From: Comamonas sp. KCTC 72670
GTDB taxonomy: Bacteria > Myxococcota > Myxococcia > Myxococcales > Myxococcaceae
Assembly (NCBI GenBank): GCA_014656495.1
Contig: BNCN01000014.1
Coordinates: 124,001-188,000, forward strand
Length of the DNA: 64,000 nt
Reading direction: 5' to 3'
Shown here in pieces: positions 41,694 to 50,068 of the stretch (positions are counted from its first letter, which is position 1; each line of letters starts with the position of its first letter). The notes below the pieces were generated by a model, which was not told the DNA's origin, searched no databases, and saw only the letters and a program-made list of their open reading frames with translations. The position numbers and the translations under genes were made by a program.

Positions 41694-43742
41694 GTGAGGT
41701 CTCCGCCCTTCCATCCAGACCAGCTGGTGCCGGACAGCGAAGTCGGGCCATGGCGCATCCTGGAGTCGTTGGGCTCGGGCGGCTTTGGCCGTGTCTTCAA
41801 GGTGGAGCGGGCGGGCCGCAGCTACTCGCTGAAGATGGCGCTTCGTCCGGCGGGGCAGCACACGCCCGAGGAGGAAGACATCAACGGCCGCCTGGCGCAC
41901 GAAGTGGCGGCGCTGCTGGCCTGTGCGCCGCATCCGAACCTGCCGGCGCTGCACGCGGTGGACCGGTGGCCGGAGCCCCCTGACGGCTACCTGTACTTCG
42001 TCACCGACTACATCGAAGGCGAGACGTTCCACGAGTGGCGCTGGCGCGCGAAGCCCACGGCGGCGCACCTGCTGACCGTCTTCACGGAGGTGGTGCGCGT
42101 GGTGGCGGACATGCACCGCCGGGGCGTGCACCACCGCGACATCAAGGGCGACAACCTGCTCATCCGCCGCGAGGACGAGCGGCCCTTCCTCATCGACCTG
42201 GGCACGGTGCGGCTGCCCGGCGCCACCACGCTGACGGTGGGCGTGGCGCCCGCGTCGCCCCACCTGCTGCCTCCCGAATGCGTGGCCTTCCTGCGCGAGG
42301 GCTCGTGGCAGCAGGGCGCGAACTTCGACGCGGGCGTGCCCGGTGACCTCTACGCGCTGGGCGCGCTGCTGTACGAGGCGCTCACGGATGGCTACGCGTT
42401 CGACCCGAAGCTCCCGTATGACCGCCTGCTGCCGGCCATCGAGACGGTGACGCCGCGCGCGCCCCACGTCGTCAATCCGAAGGTGCCGCGCGCGCTAGGG
42501 GAGATTGCCCTGCGGCTGCTCGCCAAGCGCCCCGAGGACCGGTACGCGAGCGCGGAGGCCCTGCTGCAAGCCCTCTGGGACGTGGCGAAGGAGAAGCGGC
42601 AGCCCGCCTGGAAGGTGTCCCTGGACCGTCCGCCCGAAGGCGCGGGCGACGCGGAGGCGCCCCGGGTCCGCATGGTGCCGGACGCGCCCGTCACCACCCC
42701 CGGGCAACGGCCGCGTGGAGAGGGCCCCACGGGCATCGCTCCGGTGTTGCCGCTCAACCCCGAGCCCCGGGAGGTGCCCGCTCCAGAGGCGCCCGCCGCC
42801 GCGACGCCCCCGGCGCCAGAGGCCCCCGCGGCGCCCGTGAAGTCTTCCGTCGATGCTCCGGCGGAACCCCTCCCACCGCCTCCGGCGCCCCAACGCCGTC
42901 GCGGCGTCGTGGGCCGAGGCGTGGCCGCCGTGCTGGCCGTGGGCCTCGTGGCGTTCGGGCTGAGTCGTCTGGTGTCCCCCTCCGAGGTGGATCCGGCGAC
43001 CGCACCGTCTCTTCCCATTGAGAAAGGAAGTCCCGCAGTGACGAGTCGTTCTTCGAATTCCTCCGAGACGCCCAGCCCCGAGGTGGTGCCCTCCCTCACG
43101 GACGCGGGAGCCGCGGTCCAGGACGCGGGCGAGCCCGCCGCGGCGCACGCGGAGCTGGCCTCCGCCGAAGCGGGAGGCGAGGCCGCGCCACGGCCGAAGA
43201 AGCGCACGTCGTCCACCTCCGCGCTGGGCAAGGCCGCCGCCGTGGCGTGCCTCACCGCTGCCTGCGCCGGTGGGCCCCAGGTCCGGGAGGCGCCCCCTCA
43301 GCGCGCCTGTCCCCCGGAGGTGCTCGCGGGCATGGCGGAGATTGGCCTCTATCCTCCGAAGATGATGGGCAACGACGAGACGGTCGGCGCCGTCCCGAGC
43401 TACCAAGACTGGAAGCCGGTGCCCGTGCCTCCGGACGGCAGCCCCATCACCCTCTACGCCCTCAGCAACGTCACCAGCGCCCACGTCCGCATCTTCCCCA
43501 AGGGGACCCGGTTGCATGGCACGTTGTTCCGGGGGCGCACGGCCATCTACGGCTGGATTACCGAGGCGGAGTTCCCCGATGGCCGCCGGATGCCGGTCTG
43601 CGGAAACATCGTCAACAACGCCAGCCGGGAGGAACTCGGGATGCGATACGATGACGCGAGCACCCCCGGCAATCCGATGATGGCTCCGGGCATCAACCTG
43701 GCGGCGTCGCAGGTGCTCGGAAAACTCGGGACGCGCAAGTAG
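41694..43742 (+). CDS. membrane Ser/Thr protein kinase fused to a lipoprotein-like domain
   Basis: Eukaryotic-type kinase, about 682 aa from the GTG at 41694; a GTG at 41595 would add 33 residues. ATP loop LGSGGFGRVFKV (~27-38), Lys ~48 in YSLKMAL, HRDIKGDNLL with catalytic Asp149 and Asn154, DLG (Asp168) replacing DFG, and GDLYALGALLYEALTDG. A Pro/Ala-rich linker leads to one membrane helix (~409-425, AAVLAVGLVAFGL). The outer part contains a second hydrophobic stretch AAAVACLTAACAGG (~515-528) that looks like a retained lipobox, then a globular domain (RACPPEVLAGMAEIGLYPPK). Active kinase residues are intact. The DUF2381 gene follows. Confidence 0.88.
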   Translation: MRSPPFHPDQLVPDSEVGPWRILESLGSGGFGRVFKVERAGRSYSLKMALRPAGQHTPEEEDINGRLAHEVAALLACAPHPNLPALHAVDRWPEPPDGYLYFVTDYIEGETFHEWRWRAKPTAAHLLTVFTEVVRVVADMHRRGVHHRDIKGDNLLIRREDERPFLIDLGTVRLPGATTLTVGVAPASPHLLPPECVAFLREGSWQQGANFDAGVPGDLYALGALLYEALTDGYAFDPKLPYDRLLPAIETVTPRAPHVVNPKVPRALGEIALRLLAKRPEDRYASAEALLQALWDVAKEKRQPAWKVSLDRPPEGAGDAEAPRVRMVPDAPVTTPGQRPRGEGPTGIAPVLPLNPEPREVPAPEAPAAATPPAPEAPAAPVKSSVDAPAEPLPPPPAPQRRRGVVGRGVAAVLAVGLVAFGLSRLVSPSEVDPATAPSLPIEKGSPAVTSRSSNSSETPSPEVVPSLTDAGAAVQDAGEPAAAHAELASAEAGGEAAPRPKKRTSSTSALGKAAAVACLTAACAGGPQVREAPPQRACPPEVLAGMAEIGLYPPKMMGNDETVGAVPSYQDWKPVPVPPDGSPITLYALSNVTSAHVRIFPKGTRLHGTLFRGRTAIYGWITEAEFPDGRRMPVCGNIVNNASREELGMRYDDASTPGNPMMAPGINLAASQVLGKLGTRK

Positions 43743-43793
43743 CCCTCCTGCCTGTCATGGTGGGCGCGCGCCCTTGCTAGAGGTGGCTCGGCC

Positions 43794-44708
43794 TTGACTG
43801 GTTCGCCCGCATTCATCGTGCTCGCCTGGGGAGTGTTGTGGTCCGCGACGGCGCAGGCCGCGGCGCAGGAGCCGCCCGGCAGCGGGAGCGCGGTGCGGAG
43901 AATCGACGTCCAGGCGGGGACGCCGCTGGCGCCGCAGGAGGTCCGCATCAGCCCCGGGCTGTCCACCACCGTGTTCTTCGACGCGCGCATCCGCCCGGAG
44001 CAGCTGGTGCTCGAGGGGCGCGAGCGCTTCCAGCGCTTTGGCGTGACGGAGGACCACCTCGTGCTGGTGCCCTCGTCCACGTTCCGCGAGGGTGAGCGGC
44101 TTCGGCTGGAGGTCCGCTTCCATGACGGCGCGGTACCGGAGCGCGCCGTCATGGTGCTCGTCGTGGACTCCGCGCGCGCGGAGCGGCAGGTGGAGCTCTT
44201 CCGCCAGACGCGCTCCGCCGCATCCTACCAGCAGGAGGTGGAGGAGCTGCGTTCAGGGATGCTCCGGCTGGAGCGCCAGGTTCAGCAGCTTCAGCGCTCC
44301 CGTCCGGGGGAATGCAGCCGGGAGTCCCTGGTGGCGGACCTCGGTGACGAGGACTCCATCGCCTTTCGGGCCTGGTTTCCCCGGAAGGTGTCTGGGGAGT
44401 TCTCACTGCTGCGCGCGACCTTCCTCCGGCTGTCTCCCCGCTGGGCCGCCTTGCGGCTGACGCTGACGGGGACACGCGCCAGCAGGGGGTGGGCCGTGGC
44501 GGGGGCGGAGCTCACGGATGCCCAGGGCCGGCGGTTGAAGTCGCTGCCCCCCTGGCAGGCCGGGCCCGTGGGAGACGGTGAGACCTCCATCGTCATCCTG
44601 CTGGATGAGCCGAGCACCCCGGGCGAGGGGCTGGGGCGCTACACCCTGGAGCTGTGGAACGAGGGCCGGAAGCAGACCTTGAAGATGGAGGGGCTCCAGG
44701 CGCGGTGA
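43794..44708 (+). CDS. DUF2381 family secreted protein (myxobacterial)
   Basis: About 304 aa from a TTG start with GAGGTG upstream. A signal peptide (FIVLAWGVLWSATAQAAA) opens the chain. The first domain has PQEVRISPGLSTTVFFDARI and RFGVTEDHLVLVPSSTF, typical of DUF2381. A coiled coil follows (YQQEVEELRSGMLRLERQVQ), then a second beta-rich domain (ALRLTLTGTRASRGWAVAGA). Genes of this family often neighbour Ser/Thr kinase genes in myxobacteria, as here. The function is unknown; an extracytoplasmic partner of the kinase is a reasonable guess. Confidence 0.85.
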   Translation: MTGSPAFIVLAWGVLWSATAQAAAQEPPGSGSAVRRIDVQAGTPLAPQEVRISPGLSTTVFFDARIRPEQLVLEGRERFQRFGVTEDHLVLVPSSTFREGERLRLEVRFHDGAVPERAVMVLVVDSARAERQVELFRQTRSAASYQQEVEELRSGMLRLERQVQQLQRSRPGECSRESLVADLGDEDSIAFRAWFPRKVSGEFSLLRATFLRLSPRWAALRLTLTGTRASRGWAVAGAELTDAQGRRLKSLPPWQAGPVGDGETSIVILLDEPSTPGEGLGRYTLELWNEGRKQTLKMEGLQAR

Positions 44709-44757
44709 GCCGCGACTTGAGCCCTGCGCCCCGCCGTGTAGGGTGGCGCTCCGGCCG

Positions 44758-45540
44758 ATGACCTCACTTCCCCCGCCCGAGTCCCTCCGCTGCATCAACG
44801 CCGACGCCCGCGAGCCCCAGGGCTACCGCGCCGCGCTGGGCGACACCCGCGCCGCGTTGCTCCACACGGACCCGCCGTATTGCCTGCTCACCCGGCGGCG
44901 CAAGGGCGGGGACCTCCGCGACACCCGCGCGCACAAGAAGATCGACCAGAACCCCATCGTCCGCTTCGAGACGGTGCGCGACTACCGCGCCTTCTCCGAG
45001 GCCTGGCTGTCTCGCGCCACCGCGCACCTCACGCCGGACGCCGTCCTGGTCATCTGGACGAACCTCCTGGGCAAGGAGCCCATCCTCACCGCCGCGCGCG
45101 GGCTCGGCTATCCGCACCTGCGCGGCGAGTACGTCTGGGGCAAGCGCACCACGGACAAGAACGCCAACGAGCAGACGCTGCGCGTGTACGAGGTCGCGCT
45201 CGTCATCGCGCGCACGCCCGAGCCGCCGCTGGAGCCCGGCGGCCTGCCCACCGTCTGGGCCGTGGTCGGCGGCTACGACGACGAAGGCGAGGCGAAGCGC
45301 TGGGGCGGCCACCCGCACCACAAGCCCTTCTCCGTGCTGGAGCCGCTCGTGCGCACGTACAGCCGACCCGGAGACACGGTGCTGGACCCCTTCGCGGGCA
45401 GCGGCTCCATGCCCTCGGCGGCCCTGAAGCTGGGCCGCGTGCCCGCGTGCCTGGAGGTCGAGCCCGAGTGGGCCGAGCGCGTGACGCACCGCCTGCGCGA
45501 CACGGCCCGCGAGGAGGCTCAGCGCGCCAGCGCCCGGTAG
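44758..45540 (+). CDS. orphan DNA methyltransferase, beta class (N6-adenine or N4-cytosine)
   Basis: S-adenosylmethionine-dependent DNA amino-methyltransferase, about 260 aa from the ATG at 44758. The catalytic motif LLHTDPPYC (~36-44) precedes the cofactor motif VLDPFAGSGSMPSAALKLGR (~206-225), which is the beta order. DPPY favours N6-adenine. There is no separate target recognition domain of large size; the insert between motifs (~60-150) may serve. No restriction enzyme lies nearby. Its last 22 bases overlap the end of the convergent 2OG-oxygenase gene. Confidence 0.88.
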   Translation: MTSLPPPESLRCINADAREPQGYRAALGDTRAALLHTDPPYCLLTRRRKGGDLRDTRAHKKIDQNPIVRFETVRDYRAFSEAWLSRATAHLTPDAVLVIWTNLLGKEPILTAARGLGYPHLRGEYVWGKRTTDKNANEQTLRVYEVALVIARTPEPPLEPGGLPTVWAVVGGYDDEGEAKRWGGHPHHKPFSVLEPLVRTYSRPGDTVLDPFAGSGSMPSAALKLGRVPACLEVEPEWAERVTHRLRDTAREEAQRASAR

Positions 45541-46166
45541 AGGCGCGTGTCCGCCCACGCGGGGATGTCCGTGGGGCGGTGCGCCCACCAGTTCATCACC
45601 AGCGTGCGCCGCTGCCGCGCGCGGCCGGGCAGCTTGCCGTCCGGAATCTGGTTCTCCGCGTCCAGCACGCCGTGGGTCAGCGTGCCGTCGAACACCACCA
45701 GCCGGTTGGGCCGGGGCGTCACCAGGTCGGCGGTGTCGAGCCGGGAGGGCGCCAGGGACGGGTTGGCCGGGTCGGGCTTCTCGCGCGTCACCACCAGCGC
45801 GCCGCCGCGCACGCGGTTGAGGAAGAGCACCGAGGAGATGCGCGGGTGCACCAGCTCGCCGGTGCGCCGCGCCAGCTTCTCGTCGCGGTCCTGGTGGAAG
45901 TCCACGCGCACGTCCGTGGGGGACATGCGCGACAGCCACCATTCGACGCCCGCCACGCGGCGCTTGCCGGCGATGTGGGGACGCAGCGCGAGGATGATGT
46001 CCTCCACCACGTTGCCGGCCGGGCCGAAGTCGAACCAGAAGGTCGTCTGGTAGGTCTGTCGCAAGCGCTCCGTGCCCACGTCGCCCACGCGCCGCAGCAG
46101 CCGGCGGAAGAGCAGGGGGGGCACGGCGTTTTCCGTCAGTCGAACGAGGGTTTCCACGGGGCGCAC
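45519..46166 (-). CDS. 2OG-Fe(II) oxygenase-fold protein
   Basis: About 215 aa from a GTG start. Iron-binding pattern: H-x-D in RVDFHQDRDEK (His91, Asp93), distal His165 in GTLTHGVLDAE, and an Arg ~20 residues later in RRRTLVMNWW for 2-oxoglutarate. LFLNRVRGGALVVT fits the central double-stranded helix. It could be a prolyl- or lysyl-hydroxylase-type enzyme; the substrate is unknown. It overlaps the methyltransferase gene tail-to-tail by 22 bases and is divergent from the symporter gene. Confidence 0.72.
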   Translation of the reverse strand: MRPVETLVRLTENAVPPLLFRRLLRRVGDVGTERLRQTYQTTFWFDFGPAGNVVEDIILALRPHIAGKRRVAGVEWWLSRMSPTDVRVDFHQDRDEKLARRTGELVHPRISSVLFLNRVRGGALVVTREKPDPANPSLAPSRLDTADLVTPRPNRLVVFDGTLTHGVLDAENQIPDGKLPGRARQRRTLVMNWWAHRPTDIPAWADTRLYRALAR

Positions 46167-46237
46167 AGCATGCCATCTTCGCCTACCGCCCGGTGGCGTG
46201 GACCATTCTCCTCCGGCGAGGAGGGCTCGGAGGAACG

Positions 46238-47515
46238 ATGAAGGCGCACCAGAAGATGCTCGTCGGCATTGCCGCCGGCGCGGTGGCGGGGCTCGTCGCC
46301 AACGCCGCCGCGGGTGATTCGGCCTGGCTGGCGTTCCTCGTGGACAACGTGGCCTCGCCCTTGGGGCAGATCTTCATCCGCCTGCTGCTGATGCTCGTGG
46401 TGCCGCTGCTGTTCTCCGCCATCGTCGTGGCGGTGTCGGAGCTGGACCTCAAGCAGGTGGGCCGGCTGGGCGTCCGCACGCTGGGCTACACCGTCGTCCT
46501 GTCCTCCATCTCCGTGCTCATCGGCCTGGTGCTGGTCAACACGCTGGAGCCCGGCGCGGGGCTGAGCGACGAGGCCCGCGCGCTGGCCCAGGGCGGGATG
46601 ACCATCCAGGCCGCCGCGGCGCCGGGGGCGTCGTCGTTTGGCGCGGTCATCGTGTCCATGGTGCCCACCAACCCCATCAAGGCGGCGGGGGACGGAGACT
46701 TCATCGGCCTCATCGTCTTCTCGCTCATCTTCGGCATGGGCGTGGCGTTGACGCAGGGCGAGCCCGTCCAGCGCCTGCAGCAGTCCATCCAGGGCCTCTA
46801 CGACGTGATGATGAAGCTCATCGACGGCGTGCTGAAGCTGGCGCCCATCGGCGTGGCCGCGCTGCTCTTCTCCATGACGGCGCGGCTGGGCTTCGGCATC
46901 TTCGGGCAGCTCGCCGCCTACATGGGCACGGTGCTGCTGGCGCTGGGCATCCACATGTTCGTCGTCTACTCGCTGTCGGTGCGCTTCCTGGGCGGGCGCA
47001 GCCCCATCGAGTTCTTCCGCAGCAGCCGGCTGGCCATCGTCACCGCGTTCTCCACGTCCTCCTCCAGCGCCACGCTGCCCACCGCGCTCAAGGTGGCCGA
47101 GGAGAACCTGAAGCTGCCCCGCAACGTGTCGCGCTTCGTGCTGACCGCGGGCTCGGCCATGAACCAGAACGGCACCGCGCTCTTCGAGGGCGTCACGGTG
47201 CTCTTCCTGGCCCAGGTCTACGGCGTGGAGCTGAGCCTGACCGACCAGTCGCTCATCATGTTCATCTGCATCCTGGCGGGCATTGGCACCGCCGGCGTGC
47301 CCGCGGGCTCCATCCCCGTCATCGCGATGATCCTGGGCATGTTCAAGATTCCGGTGGAGGGCCTGGGCCTCATCCTGGGCGTGGACCGCTTCCTGGACAT
47401 GTGTCGCACCACCCTCAACGTCACCGGCGACCTGGCCGCCGCCGTGTACGTGGCGCGCGGGGAACCGGCCGACAGCCCGGTCGAAGAGGGAGCCGTGGAC
47501 CCTTCCACGACCTGA
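46238..47515 (+). CDS. dicarboxylate/amino acid:cation symporter (DAACS family)
   Basis: Inner-membrane Na+/H+-coupled transporter for C4-dicarboxylates or glutamate/aspartate, 425 aa with about eight membrane segments. The ATG at 46238 has a GGAGG site and starts MKAHQKMLVGIAAGAVAG. Family motifs: the Ser-rich hairpin AFSTSSSSATLPTALKVAE, the cation-binding MNQNGTALFEGVTVLF (NMDGT-like), and AGIGTAGVPAGSIPVIAMIL. DVDR-type GVDRFLDMCRTTLNVTGD is the substrate-binding last helix; its Arg favours acidic substrates. GltP and DctA cannot be separated from sequence alone. Confidence 0.93.
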   Translation: MKAHQKMLVGIAAGAVAGLVANAAAGDSAWLAFLVDNVASPLGQIFIRLLLMLVVPLLFSAIVVAVSELDLKQVGRLGVRTLGYTVVLSSISVLIGLVLVNTLEPGAGLSDEARALAQGGMTIQAAAAPGASSFGAVIVSMVPTNPIKAAGDGDFIGLIVFSLIFGMGVALTQGEPVQRLQQSIQGLYDVMMKLIDGVLKLAPIGVAALLFSMTARLGFGIFGQLAAYMGTVLLALGIHMFVVYSLSVRFLGGRSPIEFFRSSRLAIVTAFSTSSSSATLPTALKVAEENLKLPRNVSRFVLTAGSAMNQNGTALFEGVTVLFLAQVYGVELSLTDQSLIMFICILAGIGTAGVPAGSIPVIAMILGMFKIPVEGLGLILGVDRFLDMCRTTLNVTGDLAAAVYVARGEPADSPVEEGAVDPSTT

Positions 47516-47583
47516 CGCCCGGCATTTCCCGCCGCACCTTCCCGCAATCGCAGTTTCCTCGCAGTCATCACCAAGGAGCCCGC

Positions 47584-48069
47584 ATGAGGGTCGCCAAGGA
47601 TTCCGTCGTCTCGCTGGATTACAAGCTGCACCTGGGAGACGGTCAGGTCATCGACCAGAGCGCTCCCGGCCAGCCGCTCTCCTATCTGCATGGGCACCGG
47701 CAGATTGTCCCGGGGCTCGAGGGCGCCCTGGAGGGCATGAACCTGGGTGACAGCAAGCAGGTGGTGGTGGCGCCAGGGCAGGGCTATGGCGAGCACGACC
47801 CGGCGGGCGTGCGCACCGTGCCGCGCAACATGCTGCCGCCGGGGATGAATCCCCAGGCGGGCCAGACGCTGATGGCGCAGACGGACCAGGGCGACATCCC
47901 CCTGCGCATCCAGGAGGTGCGCGACGACGGCATCGTGGTGGACCTCAACCACCCGCTGGCGGGCAAGACGCTGCACTTCGACGTCACCGTGAAGGACGTC
48001 CGGGCGGCCACGCAGGAAGAGCTGACGCACGGCCACGTCCACGGGCCGGGCGGGCATGAGCACGGCTGA
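47584..48069 (+). CDS. slyD: FKBP-type peptidyl-prolyl isomerase, SlyD
   Basis: Cytoplasmic prolyl isomerase and chaperone with metal-binding tail, 161 aa. The FKBP core opens with VSLDYKLHLGDGQVIDQS and continues through YLHGHRQIVPGLEGALEGM; the insert-in-flap domain is between ~70 and 130 (GEHDPAGVRTVPRNMLP). The C-terminus is His-rich (HGHVHGPGGHEHG), likely to bind Ni or Zn. The AAGGAG ribosome site is 5 bases before the ATG. It follows the symporter by 68 bases and may be separately transcribed. Confidence 0.93.
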   Translation: MRVAKDSVVSLDYKLHLGDGQVIDQSAPGQPLSYLHGHRQIVPGLEGALEGMNLGDSKQVVVAPGQGYGEHDPAGVRTVPRNMLPPGMNPQAGQTLMAQTDQGDIPLRIQEVRDDGIVVDLNHPLAGKTLHFDVTVKDVRAATQEELTHGHVHGPGGHEHG

Positions 48070-48090
48070 CGCGCTGCCCTGACGCGGCGC

Positions 48091-48111
48091 GGCCAGCCTG
48101 GGAGGTTGGCC
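48091..48111 (+). terminator. small hairpin after slyD
   Basis: GGCCAGCC pairs with GGTTGGCC (one G-U) across a 5-base loop, 22 bases after the slyD stop. No T-run follows. Confidence 0.35.
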
Positions 48112-48169
48112 CGCCCGTCGCACGCCGTGCTCGCGGGGGGAAGGGGCGTGCATTATCGTCGCGCCCCCC

Positions 48170-50065
48170 ATGAGCCAGTCCCCCTCACAGACGCCCAGCC
48201 CCAGCAACCTCCGCATCCAGCCGACCGACTCGCCCGGTGACGCGGGCGCCTCCGCGGCGAGGGACCCGGAGCGTTACTGGCTGGAGCACGTCTACCAGGG
48301 CGGGGTGCGTCAGCTCACCGTCCGCGCCGTCATCGCCGGCATGCTCATTGGCGCGGTGATGTGCCTCTCCAACCTCTACGTCATCCTCAAGACGGGCTGG
48401 AGCCTGGGCGTCACCATCACCGCCTGCATCCTCGCCTTCGCGGTGTTCGGCACGCTGCGCTCGCTGCGCGTGCTGAAGACGGAGTTCACCGACCTGGAGA
48501 ACAACGCCATGGGCTCGGTGGCCTCGGCGGCCGGGTACATGACGGGCGGCGGCAACATGGCCGCGGTGCCCGCGCTGCTGATGCTGACGGGCGCGCTGCC
48601 GTCCGCGGGCTGGCTGATGGTCTGGTTCGCCGTCATCTCCGCGATGGGCGTCTTCGCCGCCATCCCCATCAAGCGCCAGCTCATCAACGTGGAAGCGCTG
48701 CCGTTCCCCACGGGCACGGCCACCGCGGAGACCATCCGCGCGCTCCACGGCCACGGTGAGACGGCCCGCCGCAAGTCGCGCCTGCTGGCCATCGCGGGCG
48801 GCATCGGCGCGCTGCTGGTGACGCTGCGCGACGCGCGCTTCGCGTGGCTGACCAACATCCCGGAGAAGGTGAGCCTCCCGTTCACCCTGCTGGGGAAGAA
48901 GGCGTCGGCGTGGTCGCTGTCCTTCGACTTCAGCCTGCTGCTGGTGGGCGCGGGCGCGCTGGTGAGCTTCCGCACCGGCTGGTCCATGCTGCTGGGCGCG
49001 GTCCTCACCTACGGCTTCCTCGCGCCGGCCATGGTGACCCAGGGCGCCATCGCGGAGGTGACGTACCGCTCCATCAACAGCTGGATGGTGTGGACGGGCT
49101 CGGCGGTGCTGGTGTCCTCCGGCCTGCTGTCGTTCGCCTTCCAGTGGCGGAGCGTGGCGCGCTCGTTCAAGTCCCTGGCGGGCCTCTTCCGCGGGAAGAA
49201 CGCCAAGGAGGAGGAGGCGGATCCGCTGGCCGGCATCGAGTGCCCGCCCGCGTGGTTCCCCCTGGGCTTCGCGATTCTGGGCCCCATCGCCGTCTTCCTG
49301 ATGGCCTACCTCTTCCAGATTCCGTGGTGGGCGGGCGTCATGGCCCTGCCGCTGGCCGTCGTCATGGGCGTCATCGCCAGCCGGGTGACGGGCGAGACGG
49401 ACACCACGCCCACCAAGGCGCTGGGGCCCGTCACACAGCTCATCTTCGGCGGCCTGGCGCCGGGCAACATCCCCGCCAACGTGATGAGCGCCAACGCCAC
49501 CGGCGGCGTGGGGCTCCACTCCGCGGACCTGCTCACGGACCTGAAGTCGGGGTGGTTGCTGGGCGCCAACCCGCGCCAGCAGTTCATCGCGCAGCTCTTC
49601 GGCGTGGTGGCCGGCGCGGTGGTGGTGGTGCCCGTGTTCAACATCCTGGTGCCGGACGCCAGCATGCTGGGCTCCGAGGAGTTCCCCGCGCCCGCGTCCA
49701 TGGTGTGGGCGGGCGTGTCGAAGCTGCTCGCCACGGGCGTGGCCGCGCTGCCGGACTCGGCCCGCGTGGGCGCGCTGTGCGGCGCCCTGCTGGGCATCTT
49801 CCTGGTGCTGTTGGAGCGCTGGGCGCCGGCGAGGATGAAGGCCTACGTGCCGTCGCCCGCGGGCTTCGGGCTGGCCATCGTGATTCCGGGCTCCAGCTCC
49901 ATCGCCTTCTTCTTCGGCTCGGCCATCGCCGCGCTGCTGCGCCGCGCGAAGCCGAAGCTGGCGGAGGAGACGGTGCTTCCCATCTCCTCCGGGTTCATCG
50001 CGGGTGAGAGCCTGCTGGGCATCGGCATCGCCATGGCGAAGGCCTTCGGCGTGATGCCCAAGTAG
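48170..50065 (+). CDS. OPT family oligopeptide transporter
   Basis: Polytopic inner-membrane transporter, 631 aa, for small peptides or metal-chelate compounds. A soluble ~35-residue N-terminus leads into about 14-16 hydrophobic segments. Family motifs: RAVIAGMLIGAVMCLSNLYV with LKTGWSLGVT early, ALPFPTGTATAETIRALHG, ANVMSANATGGVGLHSADLL, and GLAIVIPGSSSIAFFFGSAI near the end. This matches the bacterial OPT subgroup. The substrate is not predictable. It converges with the beta-barrel gene with three bases between stops. Confidence 0.93.
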   Translation: MSQSPSQTPSPSNLRIQPTDSPGDAGASAARDPERYWLEHVYQGGVRQLTVRAVIAGMLIGAVMCLSNLYVILKTGWSLGVTITACILAFAVFGTLRSLRVLKTEFTDLENNAMGSVASAAGYMTGGGNMAAVPALLMLTGALPSAGWLMVWFAVISAMGVFAAIPIKRQLINVEALPFPTGTATAETIRALHGHGETARRKSRLLAIAGGIGALLVTLRDARFAWLTNIPEKVSLPFTLLGKKASAWSLSFDFSLLLVGAGALVSFRTGWSMLLGAVLTYGFLAPAMVTQGAIAEVTYRSINSWMVWTGSAVLVSSGLLSFAFQWRSVARSFKSLAGLFRGKNAKEEEADPLAGIECPPAWFPLGFAILGPIAVFLMAYLFQIPWWAGVMALPLAVVMGVIASRVTGETDTTPTKALGPVTQLIFGGLAPGNIPANVMSANATGGVGLHSADLLTDLKSGWLLGANPRQQFIAQLFGVVAGAVVVVPVFNILVPDASMLGSEEFPAPASMVWAGVSKLLATGVAALPDSARVGALCGALLGIFLVLLERWAPARMKAYVPSPAGFGLAIVIPGSSSIAFFFGSAIAALLRRAKPKLAEETVLPISSGFIAGESLLGIGIAMAKAFGVMPK

Positions 50066-50068
50066 TGC

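Noticed and set aside
43200-43742. Separate lipoprotein gene after the Ser/Thr kinase
   Set aside because: The frame is continuous with the kinase and no ATG, GTG or TTG with a ribosome site precedes the lipobox-like segment, so one fused protein is the simpler reading.
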